NCBI GenBank assembly: GCA_947396885.1
Contig: OX377202.1
Location: forward strand, 7,750,001-7,814,000
Direction of reading: 5' to 3'
Origin: Heligmosomoides polygyrus polygyrus
Lineage: Eukaryota; Nematoda; Chromadorea; Rhabditida; Heligmosomidae
DNA length: 64,000 bases
The notes beneath the pieces were generated by a model, which saw only the letters and a program-made list of their open reading frames with translations, did no database searches and was not told the origin of the DNA. Numbering within the stretch: the first letter of the stretch is position 1; the number at the start of each line of letters is the position of its first letter. The position numbers and the translations under genes were made by a program. Positions 43,020-54,201 of the stretch are shown here, piece by piece.

Positions 43020-43400
43020 TGGATCCGACACTGACTCGGATAATTCGAAAATTGCCATTTTTTCAATACCGGTTAAAAAGAGTATGTGAATAATAACATT
43101 TTTGAGAAGCTCCGGTTCTTGGAATGATTCAGATAAAGGCAGCCTCAACAGAAAAGAATTTCAGATGATCCAAATAACTGTTTTATCTTCGGATTTCATA
43201 TTGGATATCCGAATCGGATAGGATATCAGTTTTCCCATCAAAAATCAGTTGTCTGAATTTTCTGAAAGTTCATCTGCTGAAAATGGTCCCTAACCGAATC
43301 GCCCTAGGATCCAAGCTTTTCAAAGATGTCATTATTCGCACATCTTTTTAACCAGGGTTTGGAAAAAATGACGAATCCGAATTATCCCAATCGGCGTCGG
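43020..43400. repeat. Degenerate GGATAATTCG-type repeat
   Basis: Words such as CTCGGATAATTCG, GGATATCCGAATCGGATAGG and AATTATCCCAATCGGCG link it to the arrays at 10985-11395 and 52565-52850. Confidence 0.45.
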
Positions 43401-43558
43401 ATCCAATGTCTAGAATGCTTGTTACAATCTTGCTATTACTTGGTCACATCACTGTGTTTTGCATCTTTTAACGTTTTCCGTCGCCCAGTAGCTGCAGTTG
43501 CAGCCGATTAACCTCTCTAATCAGTTTGAATGTTGCCTCATTAGTCCAAAAAATCCGT

Positions 43559-43985
43559 GGATCTATCCTAGTCCGGGGGGCACACAACTAAAAAGTATTA
43601 TATGTAGCAAATCCACTTGAGACCTACCGAGCGGCTCCTACAGAACAGCGTAGGACCCTAAACAAGCAAATGCGCAAAGAAAAAGACGAAAAATTACATT
43701 TGTTGCGGTTGTAAGCCGGAAAAGTTGCCTGCCCTCCTCACCATGTTGGATCCTGGTCATAACATGTCAGGCGGCAGTCAGCACGCGGCATGCCTCCACT
43801 CCGTTGTTCTTTGCCCGCCGAGACGGTAGTAAACGGCGGCGATTTTTTATTTTTTGTCTGTTCCTTCGTTTTTGGTTTCTTTTAGGTTCCAACTCGTTTT
43901 CTAGGCGCCGCTCGGTAAGTCTCAGTTCGTTTTGTTACCTACCTTTTAGTGATGTCCCCCCCCCCCCTCGGACTAGGATAGATCC
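43559..43985. mobile_element. Foldback element, GGATCTATCCTAGTCC family
   Basis: Termini GGATCTATCCTAGTCCGGGG and CGGACTAGGATAGATCC, with a C12 run (43956-43967) beside the right end. Closely similar to the copy at 13024-13451. Confidence 0.88.
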
Positions 43986-44754
43986 GAACCCCTCTTGCAA
44001 AATGGGGCTCCTGCTCACATTTAAATTGTGCAATCAATAAACTCGCGTGTTTTTCGCGTTCTATACGCTAAAAGAAGCACAGCACAGGCTAATTTGGCCA
44101 AGTAGTAACAACGTTATAATAGGCATTCAGCCCATGCATAATCAGTCGAGTCTGAAATTCAAGGTTTAAGCAGGGAGCATGGCGCAATCTTGACTATTTG
44201 CACATCTCAGTAATCTCTCTACTCTGTGCTTTCATATGAGTCGCAAACATCTTCAAATGCTTCATTAACAGCAATGTTAGAATCTTTCAAATAGTACTGC
44301 ATTTGTTAAGATACACTGAATTTTTCGCAAGCCATAGTGTGTTTTAAAGTTTTAAACCTTTAAAAAACACAAAGCAGTCGATACGGCCACTTTGTGAAGA
44401 AACTATAACATGTATTCAAGCAAAACACAATCAATCGAGTGAAAAATGCAAATTTTCAGACGGGTGTATGGCGCATTCCATACTGCTCATATGTCAAAAC
44501 ATTTCTATTTTCTTCAGCTTCTATATGAGTCCTTAACTTCTGCAGAACGTTTACTGTGAGCAAGGTTATCACGTTTCAAACAGTGTACACATTTTTTGAG
44601 ACACCCCGTGTTTCAGGCAATGTCCAAAAAGCCTTTCCTTTTTGTCTTTAGCAATTGTACCACGAAAAAAATGAGGGCGAGACAACTATGGTTTGAATTT
44701 CTAGATAGAGATTTCTAGATTTCTAGATCATCGACAACGGTTGACGTATGTACG

Positions 44755-44817
44755 GTTGCCGTAACGCTGAAGGTGACGCAGGTAGCCCTTCAGGTACCCC
44801 TTCAGCGTTACGGCAAC
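44755..44817. repeat. Perfect 19-bp hairpin
   Basis: GTTGCCGTAACGCTGAAGG (44755-44773) and its exact complement (44799-44817) with a 25-nt loop; a third partial copy (CCCCTTCAGCGCTACG) follows at about 44834. Confidence 0.8.
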
Positions 44818-44889
44818 GCTACTGACGCAGGTACCCCTTCAGCGCTACGCAACGGTACCTGCGGTGTCACGAGGCTACGGCTCACGCTA

Positions 44890-45850
44890 GTTGAGGTCAG
44901 CAAGTGAAAGCGCTGACGAAAGAGGGTGGTGGCCTCACTAAACCCATTCCGACGTTTCCCATCTAGCGACGTCACTCACCCTCCCACTCAAAGTTGGTCA
45001 ATGCCGAAAGCAAATGTGATTCATAGCAGGAATTCGCAAAATACGTCACGTAGCTGCTTCCGACACGAGAGCAAAGTCACAGCAATGTCACAATGCGTCG
45101 ACAGAGGAACTTCAGCAAATAGTCACAGGATTGTATCGATCTCGCTGCGGCGCTGGGGAGCTCAATATCCACCAGCGAGTGAAGAGCAAGCTCTTGGATT
45201 TATTTCAATTTTCGAGTCTCCATTTCAGGCCTCCCTGAATTGATGCACGTGTCTGTGGCCATTCTAGGTCATCTAAGCAACGTAGGACGCCTAGGATACC
45301 ACATCAGTGTCCCAAATCGATTTTTCGGTCCACTGGCAATGGATTTTGAAAGCATCGCTTTGAATCCAGACGCTAGGCACCATCTCAAGGCTTCGAGGTC
45401 CGACGTAGATAGTGCTTAAAACAACAATCGGACATATCCTAGTCGGGAAAGGCAATCATAAAATGCCAATTACGTACATCATCCTATGCCGCATAACAAC
45501 AACCTCGGATTTAAATAAAACCCCTCGCATCCCGGAATAGCTTTTGGAGCTCTCAAAGGAGCGGATCGACACGCAGGTCACCTATGCCCTTCTGATTAGG
45601 ATAGATCCCAACCGTCAGCCGGATCGGATCAAACCGTTGTGGGGAGGAAAGGAAGGTGGGAGACGACGCCCCAGGAGGCCGACCCGTAAGGTGAATTCGT
45701 CCTTGCCTGACAGTGTTCTACGAGCTACCATCTAAACGTCTCAAAGGGCTTCCAGCGACCGGTAGCATAACATTCTATGTCTCAATACTGATCCTCATTG
45801 CATGGAGAGCCGCGTCAGCCCTAAATGAATGCGGTGTCATCTCCTGAGTC
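44890..45850. other. No gene recognised; small TCCTAGTCGG-ended repeat
   Basis: A 105-codon frame (44926-45243) has no motif. About 45432-45608 is bounded by ATATCCTAGTCGGG and TGATTAGGATAGATCC, resembling ends of the GGATCTATCCTAGTCC family. Confidence 0.35.
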
Positions 45851-45997
45851 CGGGGCACAGAATTACAGCCGAAAATCCTGACAACGGCAACGTTTCACCA
45901 TACCGCCTGTTGATAAGCCGCGTTAATTCGCGTTTTCAGGAATTTCGGCAGCAATTACTCCGTTAAATCTCTGCAAGTCGTTGACGAATCCGGCCCC
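45851..45997. mobile_element. Palindromic MITE, GGGGCCGGATTCATC family, 5' truncated
   Basis: Starts CGGGGCACAGAATTACAGCC (first 20 or so bases missing), ends TCGTTGACGAATCCGGCCCC; same subtype as 21015. Confidence 0.78.
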
Positions 45998-46254
45998 TTG
46001 TCAGATTACTCAATAGATTTCTTTGTAACCCCATCAGCAAAACCTCTAGTCGGCTTGCTTCAGCTGTGCGAACTGAATGGAAAGGACTGTGGCTACCATC
46101 GTTCTGATCACCTTCCATGGGCTGGTAAGTGCTAGCGAGTATTGTGCGCTTCAGATCCAACACCGTTCTTATAAATGCGACGGTGTTTGGTGGATTCTCA
46201 TATTTACAAGATCGATCAGGCTTGAGTAGATACTGCAGCTGTGTTCTCGAAAAA

Positions 46255-46400
46255 CGTCGAAAATTCTAATGATTTCGAATGCTCACAGAATCCGAATATT
46301 CGAATTCGAGTATATTCGAAAACTGCACATTTTCTGAATATTTGAATTCGAATATTCAAATTTGAATGATAACCATCCGAGTATATTTTCAAACAGGTCA
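46255..46400. repeat. TTCGAATATTCGAATTC-type low-complexity repeat
   Basis: Repeated palindromic words (GAATATTCGAATTCGAGTA, ATTTGAATTCGAATATTC). Not coding. Confidence 0.6.
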
Positions 46401-46495
46401 TCCGAATACAACTCTAGTAGGTACTAGCGTAGGTACTGCCCTCGACACGGGAAAAGCTGTACTAGTAGGTCGCTGAAACACCTTTGAGGCATTTA

Positions 46496-47517
46496 TTAGG
46501 TTGTCCTATAAGTCCTTGCAGTTTTTTCAACGATTCACTGCAGATTTCGCCGGCGGTCTCTTGCATAGCGCTGCATAACCTTTGAAAGAGAATGATTTGC
46601 TCTATCAGAACATGTACTGCGATCCTTTTTTCATCATGAATTTTGTCAATTTTTAGGTCGTTGAAGTGAAAAGTGAAAAAGTAGCCATTTCCGCACTTGT
46701 TCTCTCCGCTTAGGTTTGTAATTTTTTGAGCAGTTTTTTATAGCACTTGGAAGACAATGTTCTGTACTACAAGAATACGTGTTAATGCTATTTGCTCATT
46801 TGTCCTTTATTAATTTTTAGGTCATCAAATTGGGACGTCCGAAGGAGGATGGTTATTTTTGCCGACAGCTCCTGCTCTGTGGTTGGACTTTTTGGGTTGG
46901 TGTTATATGTCGAAAGAGAATGTCTTGCTCTTTAAGAATATGTGTCGCTTTTAATGATTTCTATTGAATATCAACAAAATGCCAAAAAGAGAAAAATCGT
47001 CTTCACCAACAACTCCTCCTTCTTCAGTTGTTGATATTCGACAGAAATTAGCGTGAGCCAATAAACGCGACACAAATTCTTACTGAGCAAGGCCATCCTC
47101 TTCCAAACGACATATAACACCAAGCAAAAAAGTCCAACCACAGAACCGGAGGTTTGGTAAAAATTCGGACGGAAAAGTCGGAATTCCCAATTTCCGGCCT
47201 AAAAATCAATAAAGGGCAAGTGAGAAAATAGGGCCAACACGTATTCTTGTAGTACATTGTCTTCCTAGTGCTATAAAAAACTGCGCAAAAAATTACAAAC
47301 CTAAGCGGAGAGAACAACTGCGCAATTGGCTACTTTTCACTTTTCACTTCAACGACCTAAAAATTGACAAAATTCATGATGAAAAAAGGGTTGCAGTACA
47401 TGTTCTGATAGAGCAAATCATTCTCTTTCGAAAGCTGTGCAGCGCTATGCAGGAGACCGCCGGCGAAATCTGCAGTGAATCGTTGAAAAAACTGCAAGGA
47501 CTTATGGGACAACCTAA
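46496..47517. mobile_element. Mariner-ended foldback element, 1022 bp
   Basis: Begins TTAGGTTGTCCTATAAGTCC and ends GGACTTATGGGACAACCTAA with TA on both sides (46494-46495, 47518-47519). Two arms of about 490 bp are mirror images around 47005 (for example TCAACGATTCACTGCAGATT and AATCTGCAGTGAATCGTTGA). Same family as 30247-31182. Confidence 0.9.
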
Positions 47518-47664
47518 TAGATGCTACATGGAACCGTCTCCCCAGGAATCATATATATATAATCATATTATATAAAGTCCTAACGAGTCAGCCCTGTAGA
47601 GAATTTAGTTCCTCCTTTACGGTCGGCTCCTACCTTCACTTCTTCACAGTTCCGATAGCATCCA

Positions 47665-47833
47665 GGGGCCGGATTCATCAACGACTTACAGCAATTTAAC
47701 AGAGAAGTTACAATCGAAATTCCTGATGGCGCGGCTTATATCACTACCCATATCGCTTGATAAGCGGCGCTATCAGGCATTTCGGCAGCACTTTCTCTGT
47801 TAAATTGCTGTAAATCGTTGATGAGTACGGCCA
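47665..47833. mobile_element. Palindromic MITE, GGGGCCGGATTCATC family
   Basis: Starts GGGGCCGGATTCATCAACGA, ends TCGTTGATGAGTACGGCC. Inner arms CAGCAATTTAACAGAGAA / TTCTCTGTTAAATTGCTG-like. Confidence 0.85.
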
Positions 47834-47839
47834 TAGGTG

Positions 47840-49389
47840 GATGTGATCGCCTAATAACTACAATCTTCTCATCCTTCTGCCGACTCTCATAGAAGCAGAA
47901 GCGCATTTACCATTATAAGACATCATATTTTGCTTGGAATAACCCATTTGATCCATCATTACAATCAGAGCTAATTTTCCATCTTGCGCCACCTAACAAC
48001 GAAAATGCCATCCACGCACATTTATATATGTAAACGTATAACAAAAAATACGTAAAAAATAGGCGCTCCTAGCGTATATATAGCACGATGAGAGATACAG
48101 CTCCATGTTCTATATCTAGAAACTTTAAAGCGAAAGTCTCGCGCAGCATATCGGAGGCGAAAGTCAAAAGCTGCGGAAAATTGGTCTGAGGTATTGATGC
48201 GGACAGAAGGGCGGAGCCAGCCTCCATCGACGCGGTCCAGCCGGCAGGCAGATTGTTTGAATGGAGCGAGCAAGCGATGAATGTACTAAATACACATTCG
48301 TTTGGATGTGGAGCTCATGCGGCAACACAGTGACTTCAATTTTTGCTACCAACCGACTCAGCACAGATCTAACCACGAGAGAATGCGGTCTGAGAAACGA
48401 ATGGAGTTTCAGTGAGCAAATACGTTTTCAGTTGCAAATGTTATACTGCATCACACTTTGGATAGTAAATATTTTTCTTCTTTTTTAAGCAAACGAACTA
48501 CAAAATCACTTTGGAAAAAGAGCAATTTCCGCTTTATGCAAGCCAATGAAGAAGTCACTTGACCTCATATTTAAAGAGCCAACGTTAGGTGTGATCTTTT
48601 ATCTTAACTGAATTTGTATCACTTTTTGACTCAATAACTTCTACTTTTGCTTCTGCAAATCTGTAAAAAAGCCAACTTTGCTGCACTCTTTTGTTTAACC
48701 TATTTAGCGTCTCTTTTGGCTCAATAAATGCTCTGTTCTGTCCTGAGCTATTCATCACAATCTAGTAACATTTCGCCTTCTTACAACAAGCTATTGCATT
48801 TTTTTGGTGGATAAGGACAGACAAAGCTCGAAATGGAAACTAAATCCTAAGAATGACAGCCGTTGTTGGGACAAGTTGAAAAACACCTCCTACAAGCCTT
48901 TTTTTGTCGCAATATGACTCAGGAAAGAACACGAACTGAATGTAGAACCAGATGTGCTGAGCGATTAGGTTAAGGAGCCAATTTTTTGCAACGTTATTCC
49001 ATGAATGTTCAAGCGGTTTTGGACTTTCCTTCCACTCGAGTCGAGCAAAGCCGAGCAGTAGAAGCGCTTCGGTGGAGCGAGGACTAACGAAAATGAGGAG
49101 AGCTATGAAGCAATTGAGTAACATCGAATTTTCCCTGGCGAACTTTGTATTTCTCACCACAGTTGAGTTGTTCAACCAGAGTTCGCCACCCTCTAGATAT
49201 TATTCGTTTGGCCGAAAAGTTTGTGGCGGTTTCTGTGCAACCGCATTCCGCTCGTTTATTACTAAATATATCAATATTAACTTACTCTGCATTTTTATAA
49301 AATGTCTAATACGGACTTCTTCGTTCAATCTGACGGAATAATTTGTGTCACCAATGCTCAATAATTGTATTTCTTTCAAGACTTATTGA
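47840..49389. other. No gene recognised
   Basis: A minus-strand frame at 48840-49175 (111 codons) has a hydrophobic LLNCFIALLIFVS stretch but no splice or family support. Otherwise AT-rich and featureless to me. Confidence 0.3.
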
Positions 49390-50630
49390 AGTATGTCGAA
49401 GTTCCGAACGATATTTTGCTTCAATTTCAAACTGAGCCAATCAGCCGTCGAAACAGCCGGGCAAGTTAACCATGTGTGGGGGTTGAATAGTGTTGGAGAA
49501 AGGACCGTGCAACGATGTTTCGAGAAATTTCGTTCTGGAGATTTCAACCTTTGAAGATGATCCCTGAAGCGACAGATCTACATCCAATCCTGGGACCGGA
49601 TTCATCAACGACTTACGTAACTTTAACGAGGAATTGTAAGCTTATCAAGCGATATGGTGAGCGATAAGCCGTGTTATCTGAGCTTTTAATGCGGCTTATC
49701 GCTCACCATATCGCCTGATAAGCTTACAATTCTCCGTTAAAGTTACGTAAGTCATTGATGAATCCGTCCACAGGACGACTATCCAAAGATCCTGGTGGGA
49801 TCTAATCCATCGCAAACGATTCGCGCGGTTGCGGAAAGTCCAGGTGTCAGTAAAACTACTGTTACAGAGGGTTTGAAACGCCTTGGATAAGTGAAAAAGC
49901 TCGAAAAGTGAGTGCCTCACGATTAGATTGATCGCCAGAAATAGTCGCGTTTCGAAAAAATCTGTTCTTCTGCTTCTCCGGAATCAAAGCTACCCTCGTC
50001 CCCCATTTTCGTCACATGTGATGAAGAGAGGATTATGAACGATACGATAACCGCAGGTGATCAGGACAGTGGGTTGATGTTGACGAACCATCCCCCCCAG
50101 GCACTTCCAAAAGCCCAAATCCCACCAGAAAACGAGTAACAGTGTGATGGCCGGAGATGGCGTGATTTACTAGAACTTTTTGGAACCAGGGCGAACCATC
50201 ACAGCAGAATACCATGACGTGAAAAAGTCAACGAGATGTACCGAAAATTGAGTAAGTTTCAGCCGGCACTGGTCAGCAGAAGAGCTCCCATTCTCCTGCA
50301 TGACAACTCACGCCCACACATTTCGCAAATCGTGGGCGAACATTAAACGAACTAGGAGCTTAACTTCTGCCTCTTTAAGCACTTTCAGAGCTTCCTCGCT
50401 GGTGGAACCTTCGCAAATCAGGATTATACAAAAACAGCCTAAAATCTGTCGCATCTCAACTGGTCAATTTTTCTCACCGATGGAATTAATCAATTATTAT
50501 ATCACCGGAAAAGTGCTGATTCAAACGGTGCTTATTTCGAGTGAATCCGTTGGGTATGAAGAAAGTCATGATCATTTGAAGTGGACCAGTCGAAACCGCC
50601 AGAACTTCCCCACAAACTCAATAGAACAGA
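49390..50630 (+). pseudogene. Mariner transposase relic split by a MITE
   Basis: 49394 onwards reads MSKFRTIFCFNFKLSQSAVE...CFEKFRSGDFNL (DNA-binding part). After the MITE at 49592-49770 it resumes with PSQTIRAVAESPGVSKTTVT, FVTCDEERIMND (first Asp region) and APILLHDNSRPHISQIV (second Asp region), with several stops and frame changes. The right end near 50595-50628 resembles the GGAAAGTTCT terminus of 38730-39714; the left end is lost. Confidence 0.8.
49592..49770. mobile_element. Palindromic MITE inside the mariner relic
   Basis: Starts GGGACCGGATTCATCAACGA, ends TCATTGATGAATCCGTCC; arms CTTATCAAGCGATATGGTGA / TCACCATATCGCCTGATAAG. It separates the two halves of the transposase reading. 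Confidence 0.87.
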
Positions 50631-50639
50631 GAAAACAGC

Positions 50640-51110
50640 GGTGACCGAATCGTAAATGGCCGTCTTCCCCAAATCTTATGAAACAGCAAAAATAAAAGAT
50701 TTCTTCGCGCTTTTGTGTTCGCACCCCTCTGCGCACTTTCATTTATTTACTGATTTTTGCCACTTTCACGCACGGCTTATGAGAGGAATGCGGCAAAAAA
50801 TCAAATGAACATTATCGTCGGCAAAACCACACAATTGCAACCCCTCAGCATTTTCCCTCTCTTTTCAGTGGAACCAAGGTCTCTGATGCGTCGATTGTTC
50901 TGCGATTCTTGTTTGTGTAAGCATAGTGGTTATTTTGGACCCCCAAAAGGGCATAAGGCCTGAAGCGTTGTCAATAAATATATGGCTACTTTGAGCCTAT
51001 TAGGGAGGCGAATATACAAACATGAAGCTCAGCGCATCAACAACGTTAACGATGATTAATATCTGTTTGATCTAGAACGGGTTCAAAAGCAAGAGATGAT
51101 TGAAAACAGT
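50640..51110. other. No feature recognised
   Basis: A 68-codon plus-strand frame (50757-50963) has no motif. Possibly the 3' flank or UTR of the minus-strand gene ending at 51111. Confidence 0.3.
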
Positions 51111-51392
51111 TTAAATCCTTGCATTTGTTTCCGCAATAATCCTGTCAATTTCCGCATCTGTAGGTTCGGAATCGCTAATCGTCTCCAGCGACGCTGACTC
51201 GACAGCAACTGGTCCATGATTTTCCTCTTTGATTCGGCTATTCCTGTGAAAGTGTACACCATTTGTAAGAATTCGGAAGACGAATACCTGACTATGACAT
51301 AAAAAATAAAACTCACTCAAACAGCACGACCATCTCGTTCGCAATAGCACAGCCGCTCGTGTGAACGACAAGGAGGTTTGCAATTCCAATAT
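51111..51392 (-). CDS. Last two exons of a second host gene
   Basis: Exon 51392-51317 follows GTTTTTGTAG and encodes IGIANLLVVHTSGCAIANEM and VVLF; a 73 bp intron (GTGAGT...CACTTTCACAG) precedes exon 51243-51111, which encodes an acidic tail (ESASLETISDSEPTDAEIDR) and ends IIAETNARI before TAA at 51111-51113. The split codon closes correctly (phase 2). Upstream exons are not found before the palindromes at 51.7 kb. Family unknown. Confidence 0.65.
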   Translation of the reverse strand: MLELQTSLSFTRAAVLLRTRWSCCLSEFYFLCHSQVFVFRILTNGVHFHRNSRIKEENHGPVAVESASLETISDSEPTDAEIDRIIAETNARI

Positions 51393-51664
51393 CTACAAAA
51401 ACAACTTTGTACGGCTTTAAAGAGAAGACAAGACATCTGTTTAGGCACCGTATTTGGTAGGCAACATCGCAAAGGCGCTCGAATATCAAATTTTGCTCAA
51501 AAATTACTGTTCAGATCGAGAGTGTCACTAGGGGAAGGCAGGTGGACCTGATGACTTTTCTGGCATGCAGGATTCAAGTTCAATGTTAACAGCTTCCTAT
51601 CAGTGTGACATGGACTACATCAGTCCATGTCATATGATCATTGACTTAAAGTTTGCACGAGAAG

Positions 51665-51905
51665 ACGTGACGTGACATGGGAATGTAACGTGTTTAACTT
51701 TGATTTATTTTCAATAACGGCAGAGAAGTCGTCATGGGCCTGTTCATGCTTCGCTACGGAGCACGAGAGCGACAGTCGTCAGGGGCCTGTTCATACTTCG
51801 CTACGGAGCACGAGAGCGACAGTATGAACGGTACGAAGTATGAACAGGCCCCTGACGACTTTTCTGCCGTTATCGAAAAGAAATCAAAGTTAAGCACGTT
51901 ACATT
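51665..51905. mobile_element. Palindrome with nested GGGCCTGTTCATACTTCGC MITE
   Basis: Outer arms (about 51675-51735 and 51853-51905) share AACTTTGATTTATTTTC / GAAAAGAAATCAAAGTT and GCAGAGAAGTCGTCA / TGACGACTTTTCTGC. The inner MITE (51736-51852) starts GGGCCTGTTCATGCTTCGC and ends GCGAAGTATGAACAGGCCCC-like; its left arm is duplicated. Confidence 0.7.
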
Positions 51906-51954
51906 ACGGAGCATTACGGAGCGACGAGAGCGACAGCAATGCCCGGTATACATT

Positions 51955-52553
51955 AGGGCACTATTGTACTTTCACAACTCCACGGGTCGAGGAGAGGTCG
52001 AAAAAAAATTTTCGCCCAAACTTCGGCTAGGGGGGGGGTTATTTGGGGTGCTGATCACGAATCTGAGATCCGTTTTCAAAATTACGACCGATTACGGTAG
52101 GTTACGGTAGGTACGGGTGACTAAGGCTGCCAAAGTCATAATCACCGATTTCGACCAAACTTCGCTTATGGGGGTTATTCGGGGTGCTGATCACGAATCT
52201 GACATCCGTTATTCGTTTTACGCTGGAGTTTGGGCGCAATCGGTGACCATTACCTTACTCACCGGTACCCACCGTAACCTACCGTACTCCAGCGTAAAAC
52301 GAAAAACGGATGTCATATTCGTGATCAGCACCTCAAATAACCCCCTAGCCGAAGTTTGGGCGAAATCGGCGATTATGACCTTGGCAGCCTTGTCACCCGT
52401 ACCTACCGTAACCTACCGTAATCGGCCGTAATTTTGAAAACGGATCTGAGATTCGTGATCAGCACCCCAAATAACCCCCCTAGCCGAAGTTTGGGCGAAA
52501 AAAAATTTTCGACCTCTCCTCGACCCGTGGAGTTGTGAAAGTACAATAGTGCC
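51955..52553. mobile_element. 600-bp palindrome with G-run and reiterated inner motifs
   Basis: Ends GCACTATTGTACTTTCACAA and TTGTGAAAGTACAATAGTGC are exact complements. The arms contain TTTGGGGTGCTGATCACGAA four times in alternating orientation, and CCTACCGTAACCTACCGTAA words. Symmetry centre about 52255. No coding potential. Confidence 0.88.
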
Positions 52554-52564
52554 TACATTAGTTC

Positions 52565-52850
52565 CATTCGAAAACCTTCGGATAATTGGATGATTCGGAT
52601 AACGATAATTTCGCGGACACCGGATTTTTGGATGATTCGGCTGGGAACATCAGAATCGGACCTCAGAAAATGATTCATTCAACACATTGGACCGACTAAA
52701 AATCTTCTGATAATCATCATTCGGATAACGCTAATCTCAGCACTCCGGATTTTGGAGGATTCGGATGCGGGCGATTTCGCTTGCCTCGGATTTTTGAATG
52801 ATTCGGATCGTGACATGCGAAAATGATCCATTTAAGCTCTAGGAAAGGAA
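52565..52850. repeat. GGATGATTCGG-type repeat array
   Basis: Repeats of ATTGGATGATTCGGATAACG and GGATTTTTGGATGATTCGG. Opposite orientation to the array at 10985-11395. Confidence 0.6.
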
Positions 52851-52864
52851 GATTAGCGACACCT

Positions 52865-53033
52865 GGGACCGGATTTATCAACGACTTACAGCCATCTGAC
52901 AGGGAAAATACAGCCGAAATCCCTGATAGCGAGGCGAAATGTTTCACCATATCGCTTGATAAGCCGCGCTAACAGGGATTTCGGCTGTATTTCCTCTGTT
53001 AAATCGGTGTAAGTCGTTGATGAATCCGGCCCC
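52865..53033. mobile_element. Palindromic MITE, GGGGCCGGATTCATC family
   Basis: Starts GGGACCGGATTTATCAACGA, ends TCGTTGATGAATCCGGCCCC; GGGAAAATACAGCCGAAATC and complement in the arms. Confidence 0.87.
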
Positions 53034-53120
53034 TGGTTTTTTTAAACCCATTTTCTTCGTACTCCAGGTGTTTTTTGGGCTTTGAAACAAACAATCAACA
53101 TGCAAGTTGCTATATGAATT

Positions 53121-53821
53121 GGTGTAATCCTAGTTGGTGGTGGCCACTTTTAAACGCTTTCCCTACCTAATGAATCATATTTAATGGTCAACAACATGTA
53201 AAAATATATTAAGTAAACTACGCCGACCGGGTCGCGTACAGACTCGCAGGACCTGACGTTTCGACGGTACTAAGCGGGCTGGTGCCCGCTCCATTATAGG
53301 ACCGTGGTCGTGGAACATTCAGATAAACACGGTTTCTATGCTTTCCTCCTCTGACGCGGAGGAGAATACAGAACTAGGCAAGGGAAGGAACTCCGGGGTG
53401 TGGCTGATCTAACTTACCCGTTTTAAAATACCTTGCCGGTGTTCAGCGGGCACCAGCCCGCTTTGTAGCGTTTCGACGTTTCGTCGTCTTCAGGGGCCTA
53501 AACATGGTGTGAAGGTTAAAATTTGCGCTCTACCCCACCAAGCGACTCAACAACTCCAGCATTTTCGACCTACATCTACAACCACTCCGAAGAGACCAAA
53601 TGAGGGAGACGAACTCACCAAGGTCCACCGGTCGTGTGCTCGCCCTGTAACCAGTAGGGGCGAATGAACCACACTGTGCGGATAGATCGGTGTTATTTAT
53701 TTTGATTTTGATAGTGCAATTGTCTTATAGGGGATGAGAAGGTTCAATGTATTTCAATAATGAACGCATTCAGTTCTTGTGAAATCGTTTAAGAGTGGCC
53801 ACCACCAACTAGGATTGCACC
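53121..53821. mobile_element. TIR element, GGTGCAATCCTAGTTGG family, with a PLE terminal-repeat remnant inside
   Basis: Left GGTGTAATCCTAGTTGGTGG and right CCACCAACTAGGATTGCACC inverted ends, about 35 bp. The right part matches the long-arm element at 25245-28673. Between about 53230 and 53515 lie PLE-type sequences. Confidence 0.65.
53250..53493 (-). ncRNA. PLE terminal-repeat remnant with hammerhead-like motif
   Basis: On the minus strand at 53470-53493 CTGAAGACGACGAAACGTCG gives the CTGAAGA and GAAAC-GTC core with almost no stem II, a form I know from Penelope elements. GTCGAAACGTCAGG recurs at 53253-53268, and both are beside AGCGGGCTGGTGCCCGCT palindromes. Only partial, probably inactive. 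Confidence 0.4.
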
Positions 53822-53839
53822 GTTGGGTCTTATTTACGG

Positions 53840-53930
53840 CCAGAACTCTTGCCCAGGAGTGATTCGCACCCGTGCTCTCTGCCTTCCATTGTGAAAGCTA
53901 CGCCTTACACCACCGACGCTGTTTGGTCAC
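53840..53930 (-). repeat. tRNA-like SINE copy
   Basis: The minus strand has GTGGTGTAAGGCGTAGC (A-box region) and CACGGGTGCGAATCACTCC (B-box region) with spacing as in tRNA. Same family as 11575-11670. Confidence 0.5.
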
Positions 53931-54119
53931 GTGTAACATTCACGACATTGTTATGGCCTATCAGCACTCACGCTTGATATCGGGATGAGCTGGCCGCTGA
54001 TCGGAAGCGTTCAAGGCCGAGTCTAACCGCCCTAGGTTTCGAGCGTGTTTCGCGTCGTTTCTAGTAAGATCTTCAGCTGAACCGGTTCCACGCTGATATC
54101 AGCGCCGGCTCATCATGAT

Positions 54120-54200
54120 ATCATGGGTGTGTGGTGATAAACCATAAGGTGAAGCGTAGAAACCCACGGAGAAAGTAGAGGGTACAGGTTCGAGCCTACC
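54120..54200 (+). repeat. tRNA-like relic with perfect B box
   Basis: GGGTACAGGTTCGAGCCTACC contains GGTTCGAGCC with a partly pairing stem; the A-box region is weak. Immediately followed by a MITE. Confidence 0.4.
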
Positions 54201-54201
54201 T

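Larger units (their letters stand above)
42387..44606. mobile_element. 2.2 kb element with about 490 bp inverted repeats
   Basis: Left arm 42387-42880 and right arm about 44110-44606 are inverted copies (GTGTCTCAAAAAATGTATGC / CACATTTTTTGAGACAC; GGAGTGCGCCATGCACTCGT-type and GCATGGCGCAATC words). The interior holds a PIF-like MITE, a degenerate repeat and a foldback element, all insertions. No protein is recognisable. Confidence 0.8.
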
